The position numbers were made by a program, and so were the translations under genes. The notes below the pieces were generated by a model. The model did no database searches, had not been told where the DNA came from, and worked only from the letters and a program-made list of their open reading frames with translations. A stretch of 64,000 bases of DNA from Cardiocondyla obscurior (taxonomy: Eukaryota > Arthropoda > Insecta > Hymenoptera > Formicidae): the NCBI RefSeq assembly GCF_019399895.1, contig NC_091866.1, positions 6,555,501 through 6,619,500 on the forward strand, read 5' to 3'. Positions within the stretch are counted from its first letter, which is position 1, and each line of letters begins with the position of its first letter. Positions 55,471-64,000 of the stretch are shown here, piece after piece.

Positions 55471-55759
55471 ATAAAGATTAAAATAAAAATTATTTTTTAT
55501 GTAAAATTATGTTTTTTATTTTTAACAAATATATATAAAATATATAAAATATATAAAATATAATTATTAAAATATTTAAAATATATATTTTTAATCTTAA
55601 TCTAAATCTTAATCTTAATCTTAATCTTAATCTTAATCTTAATCTTAATTTAAATCAGGTTTTTGGCGGCTGAAAAATATATATATATATAATTATAAAT
55701 AAAAAAAATACAATTATAATATATTAAAGAAATATATATATTTATTTATTTATTTTTAC
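55471..55759. repeat. A+T-rich stretch with (AATCTT)n
   Basis: A run of about ten AATCTT/AATCTA units at 55593-55650 separates the duplicated remnants from the minus-strand gene. Confidence 0.6.
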
Positions 55760-56268
55760 CTAATTCCAACTTTCCGGTGCAAAGGTAATGTCCTCCTCCA
55801 TATCGAATAAGCGGCGCAGCCCGAAAACATCACCACCTTCATGGAGGCCCATCCAAATATATTTATTATATTCCCTATCCCAACGGCGTTCATTTTTTAT
55901 GGTATATTTTTTTTTTATATTAATAAATCCTTTTATACAAATTTCTTCCGGATCAATCCAACCCTAAAAATTAAAAAATTAAAAAATTAAATTATTTTAT
56001 TTCTACATTCTTTATTATTTAAATATATTTTGTGTAAAAAAGATGACTTACGGGCTGTACGCGTGGAATTTTTAGTTTTAAAATGTGCTTAATCTGCACC
56101 TCATGATATGGTTCGCTGTCTATGTATATGCGCTGAAAAAAGTATTATGATACATTTTTTTTCATTAAAAATAGTTAGTATTTTTTACATGATAGTACTT
56201 ACCCCAATCGCTGGATATGTCACATCAATGTGATTTTCTATACAGTCGTTATAAAATGAATCACCCAT
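55760..56268 (-). CDS. minus-strand three-exon gene of unknown function
   Basis: Exons on the minus strand are 56268-56203 (MGDSFYNDCIENHIDV...), 56132-56052 (RIYIDSEPYHEVQIKHILKL...) and 55963-55760 (GWIDPEEICIKGFINI... to TAG). Introns have GTAAGT donors both times and CAG/TAG acceptors. All junctions are phase 0, and the exons (66, 81 and 204 bases) give a 116-residue acidic protein. The tail contains HEGGDVFGLRRLFDMEED. It is the only gene in the cassette on the minus strand. No family is recognised. Confidence 0.6.
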
Positions 56269-56424
56269 TTTTAAACAAAACTTTTATAATAAAAATTGGC
56301 TCGCAAAAACTTAAATGCTTCACGACTGAATAGATTTTCATCTCACAGCCTCTCTTATATATACATTTTTTGCATATTGATGCATTTTTTAACACGTGTC
56401 GATTTGACAGCATTTTTTTCTTAA

Positions 56425-56806
56425 GTGATTCGCACGGGTATATGTCACACACCTTAGGATAGTAAATGATAAAAAAATTTCAAAAGAAAGATTCGCATGA
56501 GTATATGTTTTAAATGTTTATATTATATTTCAAAATGTTTATATTAAATATATTGTTTATAAGAAAAAAATATTTGCAAATTTATATTTTTAATATAAAA
56601 TAATTTCACATTATGTGCAAGAATGCATCTTGAATTTCAAACGTGTAGCTATAAGAAAAATTTGCATAAGTATATGTCGCATTTTTTCGAGATACATCTT
56701 TTAAATGAAATAATTTCTTAATCTCTCATTGCATGATAAAATGCATCTTAAGTTTCAAACGTGCTAAACGCTGTAAAAAGATTCGCATGAGTATATGTCA
56801 CACCTT
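56425..56806. repeat. four direct repeats of GATTCGCATGAGTATATG
   Basis: Copies start near 56427, 56490, 56660 and 56780. The last two lie in a longer unit of about 117 bp that also shares GCATCTT and TTTCAAACGTG. They fall in the non-coding gap between the minus-strand gene and the next plus ORF, a place for an origin, enhancer or protein-binding array. Confidence 0.6.
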
Positions 56807-56928
56807 CGGGACTGCTGTTGATAAAAAAATGCTTTCGTTTTACTTTCTGACTGTCTGCAGTGAGCTCACAGCTGTAGCCTGTCAGTCGTATGCTGATTTT
56901 TTCAAGTGTAACGTCTAATTTCTCTCAA

Positions 56929-57258
56929 ATGGAAAAGTGTTCGTCACTACTGCATATTCTTGCGCGTCGCGAGTTGGGGGATTGTACCCCATTCAGTGCA
57001 GGCGGTGTGTGGTGTGGTACACACCAAAATCGCAGTTTAGCTCAATTTAGCTTATATTTAGACAATCGCTTATCTCGTGAAAGCAGCCGTGGCGGAATAT
57101 TAATATTAAACAGAACTCTTCGTTCAATTCCTGAAAATCATGTGAGTGACAAGCGCATATATGTACTTGATAAGCAGATAAACTTGTGCACCCACATAAA
57201 ACAATCCGTTTTGGCGGACAGCAAATTGTTGCCGATAAAAAGAATGCAACAAAATTAA
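56929..57258 (+). CDS. unrecognised ORF in the cassette
   Basis: From ATG 56929 (MEKCSSLLHILARREL) about 109 residues. The middle reads CTPFSAGGVWCGTHQN, and the C-terminus is basic (KRMQQN). It is followed within 10 bases by GTAAGT, so it could also be an exon. Composition is plausible for protein, but there is no match I know. Confidence 0.35.
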   Translation: MEKCSSLLHILARRELGDCTPFSAGGVWCGTHQNRSLAQFSLYLDNRLSRESSRGGILILNRTLRSIPENHVSDKRIYVLDKQINLCTHIKQSVLADSKLLPIKRMQQN

Positions 57259-57337
57259 AAACGTAAGTTTTTTTTTTGTATTTATAATATATTAACGGTT
57301 GTTGCTAGCGCGGGGTGTTGTGAGGGGGAATAAACAT

Positions 57338-57541
57338 AGGAATAAACACGGGTTCTAACTCAGAGGTGGAGGGCCGTGATGACGGGAGAGAGGTGGAATA
57401 GACGGGGGTATGAATGGGCGATAAATTCCCGTCTATTCCCACCTACGGCTACCTCTCCCCGCGCTCCTCTCATCGCGGATTTTTTTTCCCCGTCCCCTCG
57501 CCTCCCTCAACGCTCCTGGGTTAGAACCCGTGTTTATTCCC
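57338..57541. repeat. hairpin MITE just before the catalytic exons
   Basis: GAATAAACACGGGTTCTAAC is mirrored by GTTAGAACCCGTGTTTATTC, with an inner inverted pair GGTGGAATAGACGGG / CCCGTCTATTCCCACC. Confidence 0.7.
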
Positions 57542-57810
57542 TACTTAAAAACTTTTCTATTTTTTAAATGCATGTATATCTATTTTCTATTTTTACTTAT
57601 TACTACTTTTATATATTCTTTTTCTTTGAATGTGATTTTTTCTAATTTCTATTTTTTTCTGTTTTTTTGGGCTATGTATTATGTGGTATTATGTTTATTT
57701 TGCTTGGATTTGCTTGGAGGTTTTTTTAATCACATTTTGATTGTTTTATGCTTTAATATACTGTTTATTATTTTTGTATAGAACTTATATAAAATTATAT
57801 TCTGTTACAG

Positions 57811-59985
57811 GGACGTCGATATACAGCGGAACAAAAGACCCTTGCATTGACTTTGTATAAGTCAATGGGAAAGCGTGCATACGGGCGACTTCGGAAAGTT
57901 TTTATTCAGATTCCTGCCATTAAAACTTTGCAATTGGTGCTAAATAAGATACCATTGTCCCCTGGGTTGAACCCTTTTATCCTGAGACATTTGAAGCATA
58001 TTGCTAAAAATATGTCAATGAAGGAAAAAGTGAGCATCCTTATGTGGGACGAAGTATCAATACGACCCAAACTCACGTATAATATCCGGAAGGATATTAT
58101 ATGTGGTTTTGAGGATTGGGGCACCAATCGTACAAGCAAAATGGCAGATCACGCGTTGGTTTTTATGTTGCGAGGATTAACTTCGGGTTGGAAAATGCCA
58201 ATATCGTTTAGTTTTTGTCAAAATCAAACAAATACCGCTCAACTCATTCGGTGCGTTAAGGAGCATGTTTCAAAAATTAATAATGCAGGCTTTTCCATTG
58301 TCGCTACGGTTTGCGATCAAGGGTCGTCAAATATGGCAGCCATCCACGGGCTGCTGCAACAGACATACACGAAACGTGATTTACAGAATAGAAAACAAAG
58401 TATTTATAACACTTTTGCATGTTAAAAGTACAAATAATTTATATTTACTTTATTAAAATATTTTTCTGTTTACAGGACAAACTTTTGAGGTGGGGAAAGC
58501 AGAAATTGTGCCACTTTTCGATCCGCCCCATCTTATTAAATGTATTCGCAACAATTTGTTGACAAAAGATCTTATTTTGAATTACAACAGAAGCAATACT
58601 AATACAAACGAAATTGTATCATGGGATGTTATTAAGAAGGCCTGGATAATTGATCGAAATATTAATATAATTCGTCCACAACTAAAAAAAATAACAAAAC
58701 GCCACATTCTTGAAAAAAAAATTAATAAAATGCGGGTCAAATATGCTACACAAGTATTAAGTGGAACAGTGGCTAGTTGCATTGAAACGTTAACCAGAGC
58801 TAAATGTAAGTATTAACATAAATATATGTATTGTAAAATAGATACATGATATATAAATTGTGTAAATAATACCATAAATATTTTGTTGCAGGTACCGTTA
58901 ACATCGATGATGAGAAGTTGGAAATTTCTCATGAAGAAGGAATACCAACAGCTGAAGTAATTAATTTCTTTAACAATTTATTTGATTCCGTGAATGGCAG
59001 CGCTAAATATAATACTGACGAAGTCGAGCTACGTAGTCCGGTTATTGAAGGTAGTATTCATCACGAATTTTGGACGAATGCGAAACATAAATTAAAAAAT
59101 ATTAAATACGTAGATAAAATTTCGCGTAATCTTGTAACGATTCCGACTCTTGCTAATTGGATTTTAACTTTAGACGGGTTTCAGAAATTGTGGTCTATTT
59201 TGCAAAAAAAATTGAACTTTAATAAATTTATCACGCGTTATTGTAATCAAGATCCATTAGAAAACTTTTTTGGCCAAATTAGAAGTCACGCTGCGCGATA
59301 CAATAACCCAATTCCAAAACATTTCGAAGAATCTTTTATTACTTTATTAATCAGTAATTTAAAATCGGTATCTGTAGCTGGAGAAAATTGTGAAGTTAAC
59401 GTTGACGATCATATGTTATGCAACTTAGAATATTATGTAGATAATTAGCGTTTTGATGATAACATTAATATCAATAATAATAGTAACGAGGAATCAGATT
59501 TAATTTCCGAACATAACATTACAGATAATTCTATTATAGCGTTAATTTTTGATCATCCGGAATTAATTATTTCAAAAATTTTAAAAGAACTTGATAATTG
59601 CTCGTTTTGCGAAAGTAGTGCCAAGAGTCGAGAATTTACCGTTTGTGCTAGGCAAATTGTTACCGCGGTTAATAAATTGTTGCGAATAAAAGGTCATTGG
59701 CGTAATTTATTTAAAATGATAGTAACGCATTTCGATAATTGGAATATAAAGTTAGATTGGATAGAATGTGATGAACACAGAGAAAATTTTTTTAAAGTTA
59801 TGGTTAGAGTTATCGGACTTAATAGTATAACGTCGTGGTGCGAAGCAAAAAATAAATTTATTGTAACTGAAGCAAACTTAGATTCAGAAATTGTTAATAA
59901 TATTAAGGATAGTAGAGTTTTACGCGGGAAATTTTTACAAAATTTGTGTAACGTTCGTGAATTAAAAAGAAAACGTAAATTGTAA
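57811..59985 (+). pseudogene. P element transposase, catalytic exons, one in-frame TAG
   Basis: Exons 57811-58399, 58476-58805 and 58892-59985 join in matching phases. Known P/THAP9-type features: helix-turn-helix GRRYTAEQKTLALTLY and KAYGRLRKVF-like segment, ILMWDEVSI, the catalytic block VCDQGSSNM, FDPPHLIKCIRNNL, and QDPLENFFGQIR near the C-terminus holding the Glu. TAG at 59446-59448 cuts the frame, which then stays open for 179 further codons to TAA 59983-59985. With the 5' exons, the total would be about 900 codons, close to THAP9 length. The first exon phase matches exon 2 or 3 upstream of the cassette. Confidence 0.88.
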
Positions 59986-61309
59986 AATTAGAATTGTTCT
60001 TAAAAGAAAAAAAATTATTATATATGTATATAAGATTAATGTAAGTATGTTTGTATGCATGTATGTATAACATGTATGTATGTATGTATATATTATATAT
60101 TTGTTAATTTATTGTAAGTATGAAGTGTGAGTGTGTAGTTTAGCAAATGAGATAGGTAGGGTTTTTCTACTTGGCATTACTGCCTAAAGAAGTCATACTT
60201 TCTTTATGACCTATAAGCTAGGACATAAGAAGGTATGCCTTTAGGTTGGAGTAATGTTCAAGGAAAGATGCGGCGTCTTAGCAGGCGCAGGACATGTCGC
60301 ATCTGAGAAGAAGTTTAGTTGTCTGAATGTTGCACAATTGCTCTGACCATAGGTGTATCATCGGAGCACAACGATGATACACGGTAGAGTATATTGTCAT
60401 AGAACGTCTTTTGAATGTTTAATCAAGTGTTTTATTTGTATAACGTATGTGTATTTTGTATATTTGCATGTTGTATGTGTGTATTACTTTATGTTTATGC
60501 ATGTTCATATTTTAATTGTGTATGTTTGTTACGTGTGTTATACTTATACGTTGATGTACTTATATTGTTATGTGTATGAATGGATGTGTGCTGAAAATGC
60601 ATGTTGAACTTGTAAACGGGCGACATATGATGTTCTTTTCCTATTGTTGTCTAAGTTGGATTATATAACATATAATCCAATCAATAATTCAATAAGAGAA
60701 AAACAGTATGTTGCTTGTTTATTAGGTTGTGCATCACATTTTTTAACCACACCGGATATTTTAATACTCATTATATATCCGACAGTCCGAAGTCTGAAAA
60801 GTGGGACGGAAAAATGTCTTGCAAAATCTAATTTAGGATTTTGCATATTATTGTTGCATAATTAACTTATTATTTTCTCTTTCACAGGCATACAACTTTT
60901 AGAGCGTGGCCTAAGCGAACGAGAAACACAAATTATGTGTATCACATGGAATGCAATCAGCGTGGTAATCTTTTATTGACTTTTACTGCTTGGAGAAGTC
61001 CCTTGTCAGTGCTTTGGGACTTAGAAAATATTCTACTGTCATCATATATATAAAATGTAGGATGTTGCAGAAAGTATTCTGATTATGTATATACATCAAT
61101 TAAAATAAAAAGTTTTTTTCCAGTATCTTTTTGCTTATATTTTTTATTGCAACATGTATAAATATATAAATACTGGTAGTAGTAAGCATGTGCGCGCGCG
61201 CGCATTCATTTCATTTTAGCGCGAATTCCACGTGACCTATTTTAGTTCGTCTTTTCCGGGGGGACAGCGATAGAGGCGCTGAAAATCGGTCCCCACTTTT
61301 TACAAGAGC
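59986..61309. other. 3' non-coding part of the P element
   Basis: It holds TATG/GTAT microsatellite at 60040-60100, a (CG)n stretch at 61192-61203 and T/A-rich sequence. Short ORFs at 60353 and 60644 are not recognised. The right terminal repeat follows. Confidence 0.6.
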
Positions 61310-61325
61310 GAGTGCACCCACCCTG
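61310..61325 (-). repeat. P element right terminal inverted repeat
   Basis: Reverse complement reads CAGGGTGGGTGCACTC against CAGGGTGGGCGCACTC on the left, with one mismatch. It is followed by the right copy of GTCGCTGG at 61326-61333. Confidence 0.85.
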
Positions 61326-61333
61326 GTCGCTGG

Positions 61334-61555
61334 GTGAAATCTGTTTTAGGAACAGCGGGCATAGATATTTATATTTTTTCTGCGCACTCCACCCGGCATG
61401 CGGCCACTTCTTTCGCGGTCTCGAAAGGCGTTAATTTAAATGAAATTAGACGCACTGCGGGTTGGAGTAACGCATCTAAGATATTCACCCGTTTTTATAA
61501 CCGACCAATAGTCGAAAACTCTTTCCAGGCCTCTCTGTTAAAGTTACCTTGAGTC
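61334..61555 (+). pseudogene. DIRS-like tyrosine recombinase, C-terminal part
   Basis: Continues the frame interrupted at 48663: VKSVLGTAGIDI, then FSAHSTRHAATSFA (His-x-x-Arg of the active site), AGWSNASKIF and FYNRPI with the presumptive nucleophile Tyr. Ends at TGA 61551-61553. Confidence 0.85.
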
Positions 61556-61794
61556 TTAAGGTTATTTTCTTTTTCTCGAATTTTATTTTGTGTTCTTTCT
61601 TTAGTCCTAAGCAAGAATTTGTTAGAAGCTTCTTTGTTATTTTATTTTATTAAAAAATGTTTTATTTGCTTCTATGATAATTTAATTTATGTAAATTTTC
61701 GCTCCTTGTGGATTAAAGACTGATTTTCTTTAATTATATCGCAATATTTTTTCGTTTTCCTAAGTGTTAAAAGATTTGAATTCATAATGATAAT
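61556..61794. other. 3' flank of the DIRS-like element
   Basis: A+T-rich with T runs. No gene. The DIRS terminal repeat probably lies here but was not identified. Confidence 0.35.
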
Positions 61795-62832
61795 TGTTAC
61801 CGCCACGGGGCAGCACCTCGTGGCCGATCGCCGGTGACGGATCGATATCGATCCGTCGTTCGATTATTGCCTCCGATTCTCGAAGGCGTTGCCGGCTCAA
61901 GTCTTATCATTGTCGTTTCAGCTGTGCCAAGCATCACCTCGTGTGCATCGACATGCAGTGTGCTTTTCGTATATTTCTTACTCATCGTGTCACTCATCAG
62001 ATCACTCATCGCTTTGTCTTTAGTGCAACTCATCCAGATCATCCTCGCCGTGTGCAACACGCCAAGAATCATCTGGAAGACATCATCCTGCAGCACGAGG
62101 TGTGTTAAACCTCGTGCTCAGTAGCTTACCAGACGACGCAGCGTTTTGGCCTCATAATTAATATAATTGTGATTTCAGTTAAACTCAGTGCGGACTCTAA
62201 AATATATTCAGACGGACAGATCTCAATCCATAGTAAAACTCACGCGTGAACTCATCTAAGAAACACTCAGTGCAGATTTTATTTACCGGCCACGTGCTCA
62301 TCGCGTGTCTCCGCATGATCTGTTCGAACGAAGAACATAACATCCTATTGCACCACGGAGGTGATGTGGGGTCCGTTCTCCGGAGAGTGTAGAGCGGCGG
62401 GACAATAAAGATAGACTTTTTCTTGTGTTGCACCGGAGCGGTGCACGGGGTCCGTCCTCCGAATATACACGTTCCGAATAGAGTTGGTAGTAAATAAATT
62501 ATTGGTATTTGATACAATCGTTGAAGTATTTATTCTTCCTTGAATCTCGGCGTTGGAGTTACGGGACGCTACCTCGTATACTCCGACTGACTTGCACGAG
62601 CTTCGGAGCTCGTGCATTATATATTATTATTTTCGGTCTTGTCAGCGAAATAGCAGAAGGAAGTGGCCGCGTGCCCTACTGCCTTCTGCTGATAGCGCGC
62701 GATGTCGAAAGGCTGACAAGACGGATTCTTAGGCTCAGCAGATTCCAACAGTTTGGCAATCTGCTGAGTTGTATATAAAAATGTGGCGCATGCGGTGGTC
62801 AATGACCAGCGTGCGCTGTCGGGTTTACAACA
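61795..62832 (-). repeat. LTR of an Errantivirus-like element, minus orientation
   Basis: On the minus strand it starts TGTTGTAAACCCGACAG, directly after the polypurine stretch CTTCAGGGGGAAGGGA, and ends GGCGGTAACA. It is 1038 bp long. Fragments of related LTRs occur at 26.9 kb and 29.7 kb. It would be the 3' LTR of the env-bearing element to its right. Confidence 0.6.
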
Positions 62833-62926
62833 TCCCTTCCCCCTGAAGGAAAAAGAAAAAGAGTGAGAATTTTTAACTCAATCTTTTTCTTTTTTACAAT
62901 TTATAATTTTTATAATTTACAATTTT

Positions 62927-63985
62927 TTATGCTTCTTCGTTCTCCGTCGCAGCGGAGTATTTTACCTTTGGTTTTAGCGTTCGCGGCGGAAGGGCAGGAG
63001 TTTTATTTCTATTACATTTCCTAACTAGTGTGATGGTTATGATTACAATGATGGTTACTGTTATGAAGAATGTACCGCCGCTGGTAGAGTACACAAGTAT
63101 TTTATGTATAGGTATTTCGTTTGCCTTATCTACTTCGTTGTCTAACTCGTCGAGACTATTAGTTAATTGTTGTAGCTCTCGCGGGTTAGATATAATTGTT
63201 TTGCTTTGTAACTCATTTTGCTTTAATTGAAGATTTCTTAATATAATGTTTTTTCGGTCGAGTGTCAGGTTATATGCGGGTAAACGTGCCATGATATGTG
63301 ATTCATGCACGGTTTTGGTTCGTATTGATATGTCAGCTGTTATTACCTGACATTCGCCGAAAATAGTAAGTTTACCGGTATTATAGATTTTAATAATATT
63401 CCTCGGGTGGTTTAAACAAAATATCTGAATTTCCTGTTCTTCAGTAGTTGAGAATATCCATGATTGAGCTTCGTGTAGGGAGATCCATATGGTCGCTCTT
63501 GATAGGAGGTGTCGGGTTTTGCACTGCGTCGGTTGTTGATCCGGTCTCGTGAGTGCTTGTATTTTGCACGCGGCATTTGCCTTTGCGTGGTATATCGGAT
63601 GGCTTTGAGTGCACACGTACTGTTTGTCGCTGCGTTAGCATTTTTCTAATTCGGTCGCGGTTAATTTTAGGTAGTTATTATTATCTTTGTCAAAAGCGAT
63701 TATTTCGTTGTCGTTATTTATGACGTTGAATATGTTTTTACTACTATACACGGGAATTGCCGTGACTCGCATTACTTCAAAATTTTCATATCCCACTATC
63801 GGAAATTTTATAATTGTTATTATTGCATTTTTTTTATAATACGCGCTGATCTCTGCGTATTCGTGGATGTACCAACTCTGTTCGTTGATACGAAATGGGA
63901 AGTGATTTCCCCTTCTTAAATTTCCTGCGGCTTCCTTTAGTTCCGCTAGTATTTTTTCTAACGGGAATAATCGCAGATTTAGCAT
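62927..63985 (-). pseudogene. env-like fusion glycoprotein of an endogenous retrovirus-like element, in-frame stop
   Basis: The minus-strand frame enters from beyond the window. 63985-63635 and 63616-62927 are the same frame, broken by TAA at 63635-63637. The C-terminal part has a single membrane segment (FFITVTIIVIITITLV) and a short basic tail, with an Asn/Gln-rich ectodomain. Together with placement directly before the LTR, this fits the F-type Env of insect errantiviruses, which is related to the baculovirus fusion protein. Membrane fusion is the family role. The stop makes this copy inactive as it stands. Confidence 0.6.
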
Positions 63986-64000
63986 ATCGGGTTTTGAATG

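Larger units (their letters stand above)
50949..57810 (+). mobile_element. virus-like (Maverick/adintovirus-like) gene cassette, copy 2
   Basis: This interval is an intron of the P transposase by its GT...CTGTTACAG boundaries and phase. It contains same-strand genes in the same order as copy 1, plus a minus-strand spliced gene and direct repeats. I see no terminal repeats or target duplication of its own. No polymerase B, viral integrase or packaging ATPase is seen, so the cassette has structural and protease genes only. Confidence 0.7.
48664..61325 (+). mobile_element. P element carrying a virus-like gene cassette
   Basis: The inverted ends are CAGGGTGGGCGCACTC (48664-48679) and the complement of CAGGGTGGGTGCACTC (61310-61325), with the 8-bp duplication outside. 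Inside are a THAP/P-type transposase gene and, in one of its introns, the capsid-gene cassette. At 12662 bp it is several times the usual P element length of about 3 kb. The transposase has one nonsense codon. Confidence 0.88.
44680..61794 (+). mobile_element. DIRS-like tyrosine-recombinase retrotransposon, split by a P element
   Basis: Gag-like, RT/RNase H and tyrosine recombinase frames occur in DIRS order from about 44.9 to 48.66 kb, and the recombinase C-terminus lies at 61334-61552. The gap is the P element. I could not define the DIRS terminal repeats, so both edges are approximate. Multiple stops and frameshifts show that it is dead. Confidence 0.8.

Noticed and set aside
56281..56288. 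Minus-strand TATAAAAG as promoter of the three-exon gene
   Set aside because: It lies only about 13 bases before the ATG, too close for a normal start site 25-30 bases downstream.
60353..60607. Tyr/Val/Cys-rich ORF in the P element 3' region
   Set aside because: It is made of TATGT microsatellite-like sequence.
1..64000. CRISPR arrays, rRNA genes, riboswitches or bacterial operons
   Set aside because: No regularly spaced identical repeats, rRNA core sequences or prokaryotic signals were seen; all gene structure is eukaryotic.

Overview
The window looks like nuclear DNA of an insect, most likely a hymenopteran such as an ant. It is A+T-rich, has GT-AG introns, is packed with eukaryotic transposons and foldback elements, and carries one recognisable host exon (multicopper oxidase/laccase 3' exon, minus strand, 10442-10644). 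Nearly everything else is mobile or virus-derived. Species assignment is inference; no database search was possible.

Layout. 1-4.3 kb: virus-like gene cassette, copy 1 (protease tail, penton-like, a small ORF, F54H12.2-like capsid protein, a TQT-motif protein, an exonuclease-like protein, a spliced gene), unusually G+C-rich. 4.6-5.3 kb: tandem repeats. 5.4-6.3 kb: pogo relic. 6.9-13.7 kb: hairpin/foldback elements, the laccase exon and a probable solo LTR. 14.4-15.07 kb: spliced Myb/SANT-like gene broken by a BEL/Pao retrotransposon (15.07-21.29 kb). 22.1-23.1 kb: unrecognised spliced Pro-rich gene. 24.6-31.7 kb: LTR and pogo fragments and unassigned A+T-rich DNA. 31.7-32.6 kb: Merlin-like transposase relic, followed by a Gypsy element (32746-41639) with two 256-bp LTRs that read as identical, split by a 5.1-kb minus-strand LINE (35888-40997). 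42.0-44.7 kb: pogo-like transposon with an inverted end duplication. 44.7-61.8 kb: DIRS-like tyrosine-recombinase retrotransposon containing a 12.7-kb P element. 61.8-64 kb: LTR and env-like gene of an Errantivirus-like element, minus strand.

The most interesting structure is the P element at 48664-61325. It has inverted ends CAGGGTGGG(C/T)GCACTC and a perfect 8-bp target duplication GTCGCTGG. Skipping it re-opens the recombinase frame of the DIRS-like element. Its transposase gene (THAP domain at the 5' end, RNase H-like catalytic exons at the 3' end) carries, in one intron of about 6.9 kb, a second virus-like cassette. In order this holds an unassigned ORF, PLA2-like protein, adenain-like protease, penton-like protein, a small ORF, a capsid-like protein and an exonuclease-like protein, followed by a minus-strand three-exon gene. 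The shared genes are in the same order as in copy 1. I see no viral DNA polymerase B, retroviral-type integrase or packaging ATPase in either cassette. The sequence therefore suggests a P-element/Maverick-like composite: a cut-and-paste transposase around virion-structure genes, analogous in concept to the published piggyBac-herpesvirus composite Teratorn. Both cassettes carry breaks, so these copies look inactive.
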